Shown here piece after piece: positions 1 through 9,063 of a DNA stretch of 37,179 nt; position 1 is the stretch's first letter; every line of letters starts with the position of its first letter. Made by a program: the position numbers and the translations under genes. The stretch lies in contig JASLLI010000006.1 in the NCBI GenBank assembly GCA_030747125.1, positions 1 to 37,179 of the forward strand. Direction: 5' to 3'. The stretch comes from Fidelibacterota bacterium (GTDB lineage Bacteria > Fidelibacterota > Marinisomatia > SCGC-AAA003-L08 > D37C17). The notes below the pieces were generated by a model that was not told the DNA's origin, searched no databases, and was given only the letters and a program-made list of their open reading frames with translations.

Positions 1-1084
1 TAAGCTCAGAAGTTCTAACTTTTCTTCTCCGTTCATCAAAGATTTCAAGGGAGAGCTTAACAACTTCTCTTATTCTTCGGTTATGGGCAACTGAAACAAA
101 GAGGACAGGATAGTATGCAAGAGCAGGGAATTGATCTGTGATATCCAGATGATACTCCTTCAAAGTTTCTGTCTCTTTTTCAACTAAATCCCATTTATTT
201 ACCACTACCATAAGTCCCTTTCCGGAATCTATCACATGGCGGATGATATCCTTATCCTGATTATTAAACCCCTTATCTGCATCAATGAGAACTGCAGCCA
301 CATCACATTCATCAATCACTCTGAAAGTACGGATGGTGCTGTAAAATTCAATATCCCCGGTGATCTTTGATTTTTTCCTCAGTCCTGCTGTATCAATGAG
401 CCGGATATCCCTTTTATTATAGCGCAGGAAGGAGTCCACAGAATCTCTGGTGGTGCCGGCAATGGGGGTTACGATGGATTTCTCCTCTTGTAATAGAGAA
501 TTCATCAGAGATGATTTACCAACATTGGGCATACCTACAATGGCTAAGTTGATACAATCCTCACGCGTACGGGTTTGGTATTTCTCTGCTGGTAGTTTAT
601 CATGAATATTATCCAACATATCCCCAATGGAGCGGTTATTCTGTGCGGAAATACTATAGAATTCGCCCAACCCCAATTCATAAAATTCCATTGCCTGAGT
701 TTCCTGCTGCTTTTCATCAATTTTATTGATTGCTAAAATGAAGGGTTTTTCTGATTTTTGAACTTGTTCTGCCAAAATTCTGTCTGAAGAAGTGATGACT
801 GATCTGCCATCCATAACCAGAATGACCAGGTCAGCTTCCTCAGCTGCAATTTCTGCCTGAAATCTTACATGAGCATCAATGACATCATCAGAATCAGGTA
901 TATAGCCGCCAGTATCTATTACATTAAAAAATCGTCCTCTCCAGTCAAAAGTTCCATACACTCTGTCACGGGTTACTCCCTCTTCAGGGGAAACAATGGA
1001 ATGCACTGCCCCCACCAATCGGTTGAATAAAGTGGACTTCCCCACATTGGGCTTTCCTAATATAGCAATGGTGGGATTAGCCAC
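1..1084 (-). CDS. der: Ribosome biogenesis GTPase Der (EngA), 3' end cut by window edge
   Basis: Der is a double GTPase needed for 50S ribosomal subunit assembly. The frame reads from a GTG at 1084 to the window edge (361 codons; the family is usually about 435-450). The N-terminus carries the first P-loop, GKPNVGKST, followed by the G-domain. A second P-loop region (NVGKSSLMN) is encoded near 490-530. The last residues in the window match the start of the KH-like C-terminal domain (RRKVRTSEL). The GTG start overlaps the end of the upstream DUF512 gene by 8 nt, which implies translational coupling. The C-terminal remainder lies outside the window. The assignment is secure from the two P-loops and the RRK-STSEL-type signature. 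Confidence 0.95.
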   Translation of the reverse strand, partial: MANPTIAILGKPNVGKSTLFNRLVGAVHSIVSPEEGVTRDRVYGTFDWRGRFFNVIDTGGYIPDSDDVIDAHVRFQAEIAAEEADLVILVMDGRSVITSSDRILAEQVQKSEKPFILAINKIDEKQQETQAMEFYELGLGEFYSISAQNNRSIGDMLDNIHDKLPAEKYQTRTREDCINLAIVGMPNVGKSSLMNSLLQEEKSIVTPIAGTTRDSVDSFLRYNKRDIRLIDTAGLRKKSKITGDIEFYSTIRTFRVIDECDVAAVLIDADKGFNNQDKDIIRHVIDSGKGLMVVVNKWDLVEKETETLKEYHLDITDQFPALAYYPVLFVSVAHNRRIREVVKLSLEIFDERRRKVRTSEL

Positions 1085-2363
1085 GAATCAAAGTTCCAAT
1101 TAATTCTGAAAAACTGTCATTACTGATCAGCAGAGGTGTTTTTATGGCAGTGGAAATATCTTCAATGCTGAGGTCATCCAAAGTTTTTGTGCCTTCATCA
1201 TTGAGGATTCTATGGCTCATCCAGACAGCATCGCCTAATTCAAGGGATGATAATTGAGAAATGATATCCGTTCCTGTGAGTAATCCTGAAACGGTTACAG
1301 AATTACCGTAAAAATTATTCACAATAGGAATTAAATCTACAGACAAATTCTTAATCTTGTTCAATTTTGGGAGTACCTTTTCCTTAAATATAGAGTGAAC
1401 CAAGGTGCCGGTGGCAATACTAATATGTGTTCGAGTGGGAATTGTTTCTGGGAAAAAGGCTAATTCTTCCTCGAATCTATTTAAAAAGGAACGCACCTGC
1501 CCTACCCCATTTTCCGCTAAGTCAAAGTTTCCATACTCTTCAGTTGGGGGAAATTCCTTCCCTGCAAGGATGTACCATTCGTCAGACAGCAGAACAAAAG
1601 CTGAATTCTTCCCGGGGAATTTATTTCTTAATGTAGGGAGCTTCTTTATAAGGTTTTCTGCATAGGTTTTGTCTACCGATTCCAAATGCATCAACCCCTC
1701 ACGATGACCGGTAAGTCCGACAGGAACAATTGAGCAGGAACCAAGCAGCGGGAAAAACTGGTATAAATCTTTCAGAGTACCTTCAAGATATTTGCCGTCA
1801 TTTACTCCAGGCATGAGGACGATCTGTGTATGTAATTCGATATTGTTTTCAGTAAGAAAAGTTAATTTGTCGAGAAGGTTATCATCTCGTTTATACAGAA
1901 ATAACTTTTGGCGTAAATCCGGGTCCGTCACATGAACAGAAATATAAAGAGGAGAAAGTCGCTGTTCAACAATACGGTTCAATTCATTCTGCCCCATATT
2001 TGTCATGGTAATATAATGACCATATAAATAGGACATTCTGTAATCTCCATCCCGGAAATACATCCCATCTCGCATATTGGGAGGATTTTGATCGACAAAG
2101 CAAAATACACAGTCATTGGCACAACTACGGATTTTCATTTCTTCAAACTCCACCCCTAAATCATCATCGTACTCCTTTTCCACTTCAACCTGTTCAATTT
2201 TCCCGTCTATTTCAAAATCGAGAATGAGAGATTCTTCAGTAATACGAAATTGGTAATCCAGTTCATCCTGGACTCGTTTTCCGTTTATACGTATAAGCCG
2301 GTTCCCCGGCTGAATGCCAATTTCCGCACCCAGACTCTCCGGATGTACTTTAGTGATCTTCAA
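1077..2363 (-). CDS. DUF512 family radical SAM protein with N-terminal PDZ-like domain
   Basis: This 428-aa protein has a PDZ-like N-terminus (residues 1-60, 'SLGAEIGIQPGNRLIRING'). A CxxxCxxC cluster follows (C81, C85, C88), the radical-SAM 4Fe-4S pattern in its DUF512 variant (CANDCVFCFVDQ). The C-terminal half matches DUF512. The family's biochemical role is not established. Linkage to der is known from other bacteria such as Clostridia, and here the two genes overlap by 8 nt. The start is a TTG at 2363, with no Shine-Dalgarno and no better ATG, so the exact start is uncertain. Family assignment is confident; function is unknown. Confidence 0.88.
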   Translation of the reverse strand: MKITKVHPESLGAEIGIQPGNRLIRINGKRVQDELDYQFRITEESLILDFEIDGKIEQVEVEKEYDDDLGVEFEEMKIRSCANDCVFCFVDQNPPNMRDGMYFRDGDYRMSYLYGHYITMTNMGQNELNRIVEQRLSPLYISVHVTDPDLRQKLFLYKRDDNLLDKLTFLTENNIELHTQIVLMPGVNDGKYLEGTLKDLYQFFPLLGSCSIVPVGLTGHREGLMHLESVDKTYAENLIKKLPTLRNKFPGKNSAFVLLSDEWYILAGKEFPPTEEYGNFDLAENGVGQVRSFLNRFEEELAFFPETIPTRTHISIATGTLVHSIFKEKVLPKLNKIKNLSVDLIPIVNNFYGNSVTVSGLLTGTDIISQLSSLELGDAVWMSHRILNDEGTKTLDDLSIEDISTAIKTPLLISNDSFSELIGTLIRG

Positions 2364-2443
2364 TGAGAATTTTCAGAAAATAATAGTCTGGAAATTTACT
2401 GACCCTTGGGATGGAATTAATATGGATATTAAGGGAAACATGT

Positions 2444-2472
2444 TTTCAGTATACATGATTGGTTAGTATAAT
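2444..2472 (+). promoter_or_regulatory. Candidate promoter of the TerB-like gene
   Basis: A perfect TATAAT lies at 2467-2472, about 41 nt before the TTG start at 2514. The hexamer 17 nt upstream (2444-2449, TTTCAG) is a poor -35. The call rests on the -10 box and on its position in the divergent gap between the DUF512 gene and this gene. Confidence 0.3.
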
Positions 2473-2513
2473 ATTACCACTTTGTTAAACCTGAATTTTT
2501 GAGGACTAGTACA

Positions 2514-2915
2514 TTGGTTATAGAAGATAAAAATATCGTTTTGGCAGCAACCTGTCTGCTCATGTCTGTAGCAGATGCAGATGAAGTTTTAGAGGATGGT
2601 GAACTCCATATCATAGAGGATATCATTAAGGATTTCTTTGAGTTACCACAGGAAGAAGCCACAGGGTTCGTTCAATCCGCACAAAATAAATTAAAAGCTA
2701 CTGCTGGTCTGTTTGAATTTGGGCAAATCTTAAATACTAAGTTCAACCACCAGGAAAAACTTGAATTTATCGAATGTGTTTTTGAGGTGGCTTATGCTGA
2801 TGGAGATTTACATTATTTGGAACATCACACCATAAAAAAGATTGCCCATATTCTCCATATTGAACGGGATGAGATTATTGCTGCCAAAGCAGAAATTAAA
2901 GCGTATTTGGATTAA
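2514..2915 (+). CDS. TerB-like (tellurite resistance TerB family) protein
   Basis: This is a small all-helical protein of 133 aa. It contains two acidic helix-pair motifs typical of TerB-like domains: 'VADADEVLEDGE' near the N-terminus and 'VAYADGDLHYLE' in the C-terminal half, each spaced as in the two-fold TerB repeat. The family is thought to bind divalent metal through these acidic residues and sits in diverse stress or envelope contexts. I chose the TTG at 2514 because a GAGG at 2501-2504 lies 9 nt upstream; a frame-extending TTG at 2499 has no ribosome site. The gene stands alone on the plus strand between minus-strand operons. No signal peptide or membrane segment is seen, so it is probably cytosolic. 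Confidence 0.75.
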   Translation: MVIEDKNIVLAATCLLMSVADADEVLEDGELHIIEDIIKDFFELPQEEATGFVQSAQNKLKATAGLFEFGQILNTKFNHQEKLEFIECVFEVAYADGDLHYLEHHTIKKIAHILHIERDEIIAAKAEIKAYLD

Positions 2916-3041
2916 AAAAGTAAATAGTACGATTGTAATTTTGTCGTAATATTTTGGAAAAACTTCCGTGTGAGCTCAGTAGAACGCTCATAAAACATAA
3001 TAGGATAATTCGCTTAAATTTGTGACCTTTCGTGGTTAAAC

Positions 3042-3068
3042 AAAAAAGCCCCTGATAGATCAGAGGCT
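3042..3068 (-). terminator. Intrinsic terminator after frr
   Basis: On the minus strand, AGCCTCTGAT pairs with ATCAGGGGCT (10 bp, one G-U, 2-nt loop) and is followed directly by TTTTTT. It lies 26 nt past the frr stop and ends the rplM-to-frr cluster. The TerB-like gene converges on it from the other strand. Confidence 0.9.
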
Positions 3069-3093
3069 TTGCACACATGGATAAAGAGTTCAA

Positions 3094-3648
3094 TTATTCC
3101 ATAATTTCTTTTTCTTTGGCATCTAAAATTATATTTAGTTCTTTTACATGATCATCCGTCATTTCCTGGATATTATCCATAGCACGACGCAAGTTATCTT
3201 CAGAAAGATCATGCTCCTTCTCAGACTTTTTTAAATGATCGTTGGCATCCCGACGGATATTTCTCACTGCCACTCTTCCCTCTTCAATAATTTTGTAAGC
3301 AATTTTTACCAATTCTTTTCTCCGCTCTTCCGTAAGTGCAGGAATATTCAATCTAATTACATTGCCATCATTATTTGGAGTAATCCCCACATCAGATCCA
3401 ATAATCGCTTTTTCAATGAGCTCTAATGAGTTTGGGTCAAAGGGTTGAACCACCAGGAGCTGCCCTTCAGGCACAGATACATGCGCAATATTATTCAGCG
3501 GAGTAGGTGTACCATAATAGTCAACCTTAATACCATCAAGAATGCTGGTAGAAGCTCTCCCCGTGCGAATGGTTGACACTTCATGCCGGTAATGATCAAC
3601 TGCCTTGTTCATCCTGTCTTTTACATCAACAAATAATTCATTAATCAT
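3094..3648 (-). CDS. frr: Ribosome recycling factor
   Basis: RRF (184 aa, the usual length) splits post-termination ribosomes together with EF-G. The signature 'IRTGRASTSILDGIKVDYYGTPTPL' region lies at residues 27-51, and the C-terminal coiled-coil helix 'RRDANDHLKKSEKEHDLSED' is intact. AGGAGA precedes the ATG at good spacing. It follows pyrH by 15 nt and is the last gene of the translation cluster before the terminator at 3042-3068. Confidence 0.97.
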   Translation of the reverse strand: MINELFVDVKDRMNKAVDHYRHEVSTIRTGRASTSILDGIKVDYYGTPTPLNNIAHVSVPEGQLLVVQPFDPNSLELIEKAIIGSDVGITPNNDGNVIRLNIPALTEERRKELVKIAYKIIEEGRVAVRNIRRDANDHLKKSEKEHDLSEDNLRRAMDNIQEMTDDHVKELNIILDAKEKEIME

Positions 3649-3663
3649 AAGAAATATCTCCTC

Positions 3664-4377
3664 TTAAGATACTGTCGTGCCTGTTGGAACCGCATTGACG
3701 ATATCCACTAAGCCATTTTTACTTTTGATATCGAAGACGATTATAGGAAGGTTATTTTCCTTACATAAAGTTACTGCAGTCAAATCCATTACCCGCAATT
3801 CTTTTTCAATGACTTCTTTGAATGTAAGAGAATCAAATTTAGTAGCATCCGGGTCTAATTCAGGGTCAGCTGAATATACGCCATCCACCTTGGTGCCTTT
3901 AATAATCACATTTGCATTGATTTCAATGGCTCGCAGTGCAGCGGCAGTATCTGTACTGAAATAGGGATTCCCCGTCCCACCTGCAAAAATGACAATTCTG
4001 CCCTTTTCTAAATGGCGGATACCTCGGCGGCGGATATACGGTTCGGCTAATTGGGTAATGGAAAGGGCGGACATGACACGGGTATCACAGTCCAGTTTTT
4101 CCAGAGTGGACTGCAATGCCACAGAGTTCATGATAGTTGCCATCATGCCAATATAATCACCGGGCACTCTATCTAACCCTTTGGATCCTGCTGATATGCC
4201 ACGGAATATATTTCCACCACCAATGACAATGCCCACCTGAATCCCCATATTCGCTATCTGTTTTATTTTCAGAGCAAGTTGCTGGGTAATTTCAGGGTCT
4301 ATTCCAAAACCTCTGTCCCCCGCCAATATTTCACCGCTGAGTTTAAGTAAAATGCGGTGCATGCGGGGAGATTTCAT
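3664..4377 (-). CDS. pyrH: UMP kinase
   Basis: UMP kinase phosphorylates UMP to UDP and belongs to the amino-acid-kinase fold family. 'ILLKLSGE' at the N-terminus and 'GGGNIFRG' form the nucleotide-binding elements. The 237-aa length from the ATG at 4377 matches the family. The frame stays open to 4446, but that extension would overlap tsf by 56 nt and has no family similarity, so I rejected it. No Shine-Dalgarno precedes 4377. The tsf stop lies 13 nt upstream, so coupling to tsf translation is likely. An ATG at 4362 is an alternative start. Confidence 0.95.
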   Translation of the reverse strand: MKSPRMHRILLKLSGEILAGDRGFGIDPEITQQLALKIKQIANMGIQVGIVIGGGNIFRGISAGSKGLDRVPGDYIGMMATIMNSVALQSTLEKLDCDTRVMSALSITQLAEPYIRRRGIRHLEKGRIVIFAGGTGNPYFSTDTAAALRAIEINANVIIKGTKVDGVYSADPELDPDATKFDSLTFKEVIEKELRVMDLTAVTLCKENNLPIIVFDIKSKNGLVDIVNAVPTGTTVS

Positions 4378-4390
4378 ATCTGTGGTGGAT

Positions 4391-5017
4391 TTAGTTATTG
4401 GAGGGGTCTGAGTTTTCTGCAGATTCACCAAGCTGATACCGGACAAAACGGGTTATCAGAATATTTTCACCCAGTTTTGCAACGGTTTCAGTCAGCATAT
4501 CCTGAACGGTTTTATCAGGGTCTTTTACAAATGCCTGCTCCATTAAGACATTTTCCTGGTAAAATTTATTTAACCTGCCTTCTATCATTTTTTCAATGAT
4601 GTTTTCAGGTTTTCCACTCTGGCGTGCCTGCTCAGCATAGATTTCTTTTTCACGGTCTAAGACTTCTTGTGGAATTTCTTCACGAGTTATTGCCATAGGA
4701 GCAGAAGCGGCAATATGCATGGCAATGTCTTTACTCAAATCTTTGAAGTCGTCAGTATTGGCAACGAAGTCAGTTTCACAGTTTATTTCAAGCAATACTC
4801 CTAACTTTGATCCGGGATGGATATAGGGAAAAATCAACCCTTCTTTGGCTGATCTACCGGACTTCTTACGAGCCTTTGCAATACCTGACTTTCTTAAAAT
4901 ATCAATGGCTTCTTCTAAATTGCCGGATGCTTCCTTCAATGCATTTTTACAATCCATCATGCCCGCACCGGACATCTCTCTTAATTCTTTAACTGCAGAT
5001 GCAGAAATAACTGACAT
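4391..5017 (-). CDS. tsf: Elongation factor Ts, short form
   Basis: EF-Ts is the nucleotide exchange factor for EF-Tu. The N-terminal UBA-like domain ('[19 protein letters not shown]') and the core motif '[11 protein letters not shown]' are both clear. At 208 aa this is the short form (about 200 aa, as in Thermus and Chloroflexi) rather than the roughly 280-aa enterobacterial form, so part of the C-terminal core subdomain and the coiled coil is absent. It starts 5 nt after the rpsB stop, with AAGG upstream of the ATG. The order rpsB-tsf-pyrH-frr is widely conserved. Confidence 0.97.
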   Translation of the reverse strand: MSVISASAVKELREMSGAGMMDCKNALKEASGNLEEAIDILRKSGIAKARKKSGRSAKEGLIFPYIHPGSKLGVLLEINCETDFVANTDDFKDLSKDIAMHIAASAPMAITREEIPQEVLDREKEIYAEQARQSGKPENIIEKMIEGRLNKFYQENVLMEQAFVKDPDKTVQDMLTETVAKLGENILITRFVRYQLGESAENSDPSNN

Positions 5018-5022
5018 GTGCC

Positions 5023-5895
5023 TTACTTCTCCTGATTTTCTTCTGTGGTTTCTTCTACTAATTCTTCTTCAGAGGGACTATCCTCATCAACAGCAGTTTT
5101 TTCAGCAGGTTCAGTCTCTTCTGTCGCTTCTTCTGTTGTTTCTTCTACAAGAGTGTCTTCTGTATTTTCGGATGTTTCCACCTCCTCAACAGCCTCCGGA
5201 ATATCTTCAGATACGGTTCCACCTGTTGCTTCAATTATCGTATCAGCAATATAATTCACTACCAAAGAAATGGTTTTCATGGAATCATCATTGGCAGGAA
5301 TGGGGAAATCAATGTTTCCGGGGTCTGTATTGCTGTCAACTATACCAAAAGTGGGAATACCTAAAATCTCTGCTTCAGATATGGCGATTCTCTCATGGAT
5401 ACCATCAACAAAGAAAAGAGCTGAGGGGAGATGTTTCATATCCTTAATACCTCGGTGAAGATCAGCAAGCTTAACCCGCTCTCTTTCCAGACTGTTTAAT
5501 TCCTTTTTGGTGAGATTGGCATAAATATCTGAGGATTCTTTTTCAAGTATCAGCAGCCGTTTTATGCTTTTTTTAATAGTACCATAGTTGGTTAAAGTTC
5601 CGCCCAGCCAGCGTTCAACAATATAGTACATTCCGCATCGGTCTGCTGCCTGCTGAACAGCATCTTTTGCCTGTTTTTTTGTACCTACAAATAATACAGA
5701 ACCACCACCTCTCACAATTTTTGTGAGCTCAGTGGCTACTCTTACCATGCACTGGCTGGTTTGTTCCATATCAATGATATACACTCCGTTTTTCTTCATT
5801 GATATGTAATTCTTAAAATTAGGATGCCACCTGTGGGTGGGATGCCCAAAGTGTGCACCTGCTTTAATTAATTCTTCAACTGTAATATGGTTCAT
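5023..5895 (-). CDS. rpsB: 30S ribosomal protein S2 (uS2) with acidic C-terminal tail
   Basis: uS2 is recognised by 'ELIKAGAHFGHPTHRWHPNF' near the N-terminus, the 'LFVGTKKQAKDAV' segment, and 'GIPTFGIVDSNTDPGNIDFPIPANDD'. I chose the ATG at 5895 because homology begins there and AAGGAT overlapping the rpsI stop serves as ribosome site. The frame is open further upstream but overlaps rpsI. At 290 aa it exceeds the common 230-260 aa. The last ~65 residues form a Glu/Thr-rich, low-complexity acidic tail after the conserved core ends at 'IIEATGG'. Confidence 0.96.
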   Translation of the reverse strand: MNHITVEELIKAGAHFGHPTHRWHPNFKNYISMKKNGVYIIDMEQTSQCMVRVATELTKIVRGGGSVLFVGTKKQAKDAVQQAADRCGMYYIVERWLGGTLTNYGTIKKSIKRLLILEKESSDIYANLTKKELNSLERERVKLADLHRGIKDMKHLPSALFFVDGIHERIAISEAEILGIPTFGIVDSNTDPGNIDFPIPANDDSMKTISLVVNYIADTIIEATGGTVSEDIPEAVEEVETSENTEDTLVEETTEEATEETEPAEKTAVDEDSPSEEELVEETTEENQEK

Positions 5896-5911
5896 ATAAA
5901 TAAAATATCCT

Positions 5912-6310
5912 TTATCTTTTTGAGAATTGGAATCGTTTCCGTGCGCCTGGCTGGCCATATTTTTTCCGCTCCACTTCTCTTGAATCACGAGTAAGCATAC
6001 CCGCCTGTTTTAACTCGCCTCTGTGGTCAGCGTTCACTTTTTCAAGACAGCGGGCAATCCCTAAACGGATAGCTCCCGCCTGACCGGATAATCCTCCGCC
6101 ATTCACATTCACGGAAATATCATATTTACCTGCAATGTTGAGAAGTTCCAGAGGTTGTTTTAATACCATTTTTAAAGTATCTCTTCCGAAATAGTTTTCA
6201 ATGGGGCGGTTATTGATAGTGTAAGCACCCTTTCCTGAAGAAATGTTCACACGGGCTACGGAAGATTTACGACGCCCTGTTGCAGACCAGAATTCACCTT
6301 TCTTTACCAT
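5912..6310 (-). CDS. rpsI: 30S ribosomal protein S9 (uS9)
   Basis: uS9 has 132 aa. It carries the signature '[12 protein letters not shown]' at the N-terminus, '[19 protein letters not shown]' in the middle, and the family-typical basic C-terminus '[11 protein letters not shown]', whose terminal Lys-Arg reaches the P site. AAGGA lies 6 nt before the ATG. It follows rplM by 13 nt, the conserved L13-S9 pair. Confidence 0.97.
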   Translation of the reverse strand: MVKKGEFWSATGRRKSSVARVNISSGKGAYTINNRPIENYFGRDTLKMVLKQPLELLNIAGKYDISVNVNGGGLSGQAGAIRLGIARCLEKVNADHRGELKQAGMLTRDSREVERKKYGQPGARKRFQFSKR

Positions 6311-6323
6311 CGGTTTCCTTTAG

Positions 6324-6752
6324 TTAAATTGAAATTGTTTGTGGTTGCTGTGCAGCATGGGGATGAATATCTCCTGAATATACTTTGAGATGTTTCAATA
6401 GTTTTCTGCCCAAACGATTGTGAGGCAGCATCCCTTTTACAGCGTTCATGATAATCCGTTCAGGATGTACCTCACGGACTTTCTTTAAATTAATTTGTGT
6501 TACCCCTCCCGGGTACCCGGAATGTCGGAAATAGGATTTATTTTCTTCTTTATTTCCGGTGAGTTTAACTTTTTCAGCATTGATCACCACTACAAAGTCA
6601 CCCATGTCCATGTGTGGAGTAAAATTAGTTTTCTGTTTTCCCCTAATCACCTGGGCAATACGGGAAGCCAGACGCCCCAGGGTTTTCCCCTCAGCATCAA
6701 TTATATACCAGTCTCGTGTAATATCTTTCGCACGAACAGAAATAGTTTCCAT
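6324..6752 (-). CDS. rplM: 50S ribosomal protein L13 (uL13)
   Basis: uL13 has 142 aa, the usual length. It shows the N-terminal 'WYIIDAEGKTLGRLAS', the 'GDFVVVINAEKVKLTGNK' core and 'GMLPHNRLGRKLLKHLKVY' toward the C-terminus. AAGGAT precedes the ATG. It is the first gene of the minus-strand translation cluster and has its own candidate promoter at 6803-6832. Confidence 0.97.
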   Translation of the reverse strand: METISVRAKDITRDWYIIDAEGKTLGRLASRIAQVIRGKQKTNFTPHMDMGDFVVVINAEKVKLTGNKEENKSYFRHSGYPGGVTQINLKKVREVHPERIIMNAVKGMLPHNRLGRKLLKHLKVYSGDIHPHAAQQPQTISI

Positions 6753-6802
6753 TAATTATCCTTAATTAAAATGCGTAATTTTGGCTAAATATACAGCCTA
6801 TA

Positions 6803-6832
6803 AAGTTAGAGGGATTTAATTAACCCTGTCAA
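6803..6832 (-). promoter_or_regulatory. Candidate promoter for rplM-rpsI-rpsB-tsf-pyrH-frr
   Basis: On the minus strand a perfect TTGACA (6832-6827) is followed 18 nt later by TAACTT (6808-6803), which also fits the Bacteroidota-type -7 element TAnnTTT. The leader to rplM would be about 45 nt. The box begins just after the pyrC stop, so the ribosomal cluster can be transcribed independently of the pyr operon. Confidence 0.5.
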
Positions 6833-6844
6833 GGAATTATCCTG

Positions 6845-8128
6845 TCAGGATTTAAAGGATTTTTTACCTGATATTGTCTGCTGAATTCTGCCTTTAAATT
6901 TCATACCCAGCATAGGGCTGTTTTTTGAACGGGAATGGATATGTTCCGGTTTGAATTCCCACTCCTCCTCAGGGTCAATTATATTCAGGTTGGCAGGTGA
7001 GTTTTCTTCAATTCCATTTAAGGGGAAATTCATAATTCGGGCTGGTTTACTGGTAAGCCATTGGATGACTTTTTCGGTGGATGCACCTGCCTGTCTCAGT
7101 ACGGTGTGGCTCAATGCAAAAGCTGATTCCAGTCCAATCATGCCACAGGGTGCATGAATAAAATTCATCTCTTTTTCCTCAATTGTATGAGGTGCATGAT
7201 CTGTAGCAATGCAGTCAATGGTACCATCTAATAAGCCTTCAATCAATGCCTCAGTGTCTGTTTTGGTTCTCAATGGAGGAGCCACCTTTGCATGCGTATC
7301 ATATTCTCTTAATGCCTCCTGAGTCAATCCAATATGATGAGGAGTGACTTCGGCAGTAACCTGAATATTTTTTGCTTTATATCTGCGAATCAATTCAACT
7401 GAACGCTTGGTGGAAACATGAGGGACATGAATTCTGCCACCGGTATAATCTGCAAGTTCCAGATCACGGAATACCATCACTGACTCTGATATATCCGGAT
7501 TGCCCGGAAGCCCTAATCTAGTGGAAAATGCAGATTCATTCATCACCCCATCATTTCGCAGGGGAATATCTTCTGCATGATTGATTACGGGAATATTATA
7601 CTTTTGTGCATATTCTAATGCATAGCGGAAAACCTGACCATTTTGCACAGGGAGCCCGTCATCAGACACAGCAACGGCTCCTGCTGCCACCATCTCTCCT
7701 ATTTCTGCCAGCTCCTCCCCCTTTTGCCCCAGAGTGATTGTACCTATGGGGTGAATAGTAATGGGTAAATCAGCAGACTTTTCAATGATGTAACGAATAG
7801 ATTCCGGATTGTCTAAGGGCGGATCAGTATTAGGCATAACACAGACGGTGGTAAAACCCCCTGCCATGGCAGCTAATGCCCCCGTTTCCAAAGTCTCTTT
7901 ATCTTCTCTGCCTGGTTCCCTGAAATGAGCATGTATATCAATAAAACCGGGAGTTATGATTTTATTTGTACAATCAATCACCTTCGCTAATTTATCCGGT
8001 TTCACCTTGCCGATTTGTTTAATGACACCGTTATGAATCAATAGATTAGCTTTAACAGATGTATCCGAAAAAGGATCATATAAATTGCCACCCTCTAATA
8101 TGAGGGATGCAGGAAGTTTAGAAATCAA
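6845..8128 (-). CDS. pyrC: Dihydroorotase
   Basis: Dihydroorotase interconverts carbamoyl-aspartate and dihydroorotate, step three of UMP synthesis. The zinc-site HxH is H66 and H68 in 'DIHAHFREPG'. 'MPNTDPPLDN' and 'ATDHAPH' are also present, and at 427 aa it is a class I (PyrC2-type) enzyme. The start is a TTG at 8128 with a GGAGG 7 nt upstream. The TTG shares a TTGA with the pyrB stop (4-nt overlap), so translation is probably coupled. It is last in pyrR-pyrB-pyrC. Confidence 0.95.
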   Translation of the reverse strand: MISKLPASLILEGGNLYDPFSDTSVKANLLIHNGVIKQIGKVKPDKLAKVIDCTNKIITPGFIDIHAHFREPGREDKETLETGALAAMAGGFTTVCVMPNTDPPLDNPESIRYIIEKSADLPITIHPIGTITLGQKGEELAEIGEMVAAGAVAVSDDGLPVQNGQVFRYALEYAQKYNIPVINHAEDIPLRNDGVMNESAFSTRLGLPGNPDISESVMVFRDLELADYTGGRIHVPHVSTKRSVELIRRYKAKNIQVTAEVTPHHIGLTQEALREYDTHAKVAPPLRTKTDTEALIEGLLDGTIDCIATDHAPHTIEEKEMNFIHAPCGMIGLESAFALSHTVLRQAGASTEKVIQWLTSKPARIMNFPLNGIEENSPANLNIIDPEEEWEFKPEHIHSRSKNSPMLGMKFKGRIQQTISGKKSFKS

Positions 8129-9063
8129 TGTCCGCCCTCCTCTTCTTGTGCTAATAACAAATATAAAATACTCATCCGCACTGCTACTCCATTTAAAACC
8201 TGATCTAAAATAATGGCCTGATCTCCATCTGCAATAGAGCTGTCTATTTCCACACCGCGATTCATGGGTCCCGGGTGCATAATGACTATTTCTTTTTTAT
8301 GGTTCCGAAGTCTTTCTTCAGTAATACCAAAGAAATCCCGGTACTCTCTTACGGACGGAATAATACCAATCCCCATTCTTTCTCTTTGGATACGAAGTAT
8401 ATTCAGGGCGTCAGCCCATTCAATCACTTCATCAATATTATGGTTTACTTCTACTCCCAGGTCTTCAATCCCAACAGGAATGAGGTGAGGAGGTCCGCAT
8501 AAGGTGACAGATGCTCCCATTTTGATTAATCCGTGAATATTTGAAAGAGCCACCCTGCTGTGACAGATGTCTCCGACGATGGCGATATTGAGCCCTTTGA
8601 TCTTGCCAAATTTTTCCTGGATGCTCATCATATCCAATAAAGCCTGAGTAGGATGCTCATGGGTTCCGTCACCTGCGTTTACTACCACTGCATCAACGAA
8701 CCTGCTAAGTTGCAGGCAGGAGCCGGGGACCGGATGCCGCATGACGACACAATCCATTTTCATAGCATGAATATTCTGGATGGTATCTTTAAGTCCTTCC
8801 CCCTTAGCAACTGAAGATGAACTGGCTGAGAAATTGGTCACATCTGCAGAGAGTCTCTTCTCCGCTAATTCAAAAGAGATTCTGGTTCTGGTGGAATTTT
8901 CAAAAAATAAATTCACCACATTAATACCGGTAAGAGACGGCACTTTTTTAATGGGGCGTTCTAAGACTTCCCTGAAGGTAAAGCCGGTATCAATGAGTTT
9001 TTGAATATCCTCAGCGGGAGTGTGTTCCAGACCGATTAAATGCCTGTTTTGCAATGCACCCAT
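8125..9063 (-). CDS. pyrB: Aspartate carbamoyltransferase catalytic subunit
   Basis: ATCase condenses carbamoyl phosphate with aspartate. The carbamoyl-phosphate loop STRTR lies at residues 57-61 ('FFENSTRTRISFE'), 'VAKGEGL' is the 80s loop, and 'HEHPTQALLD' is the classical signature. Length is 312 aa, standard. No regulatory pyrI is nearby; control is probably through PyrR. The ATG overlaps the pyrR TGA by 1 nt (TGATG). The 3' end supplies the purine-rich ribosome site for pyrC. Confidence 0.97.
   Translation of the reverse strand: MGALQNRHLIGLEHTPAEDIQKLIDTGFTFREVLERPIKKVPSLTGINVVNLFFENSTRTRISFELAEKRLSADVTNFSASSSSVAKGEGLKDTIQNIHAMKMDCVVMRHPVPGSCLQLSRFVDAVVVNAGDGTHEHPTQALLDMMSIQEKFGKIKGLNIAIVGDICHSRVALSNIHGLIKMGASVTLCGPPHLIPVGIEDLGVEVNHNIDEVIEWADALNILRIQRERMGIGIIPSVREYRDFFGITEERLRNHKKEIVIMHPGPMNRGVEIDSSIADGDQAIILDQVLNGVAVRMSILYLLLAQEEEGGH

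Noticed and set aside
2896-3093. A 65-codon minus-strand frame between frr and the TerB-like gene
   Set aside because: It contains the frr terminator hairpin, has no ribosome site and shows no protein-like pattern.
4378-4446. Longer N-terminus for UMP kinase
   Set aside because: It overlaps tsf by 56 nt and lacks family similarity; homology begins just after 4377.
4845-5447. A 200-codon plus-strand frame
   Set aside because: It is antisense to tsf and rpsB, is Gln/Leu/Tyr-rich low complexity, and mirrors the acidic tail of S2.
6825-6851. Direct repeats CCTGTCA/CCTGTCA between pyrC and rplM as a pyrC terminator
   Set aside because: They form only a weak interrupted hairpin with no T-run. 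One copy is part of the TTGACA promoter box and the other the pyrC stop region.
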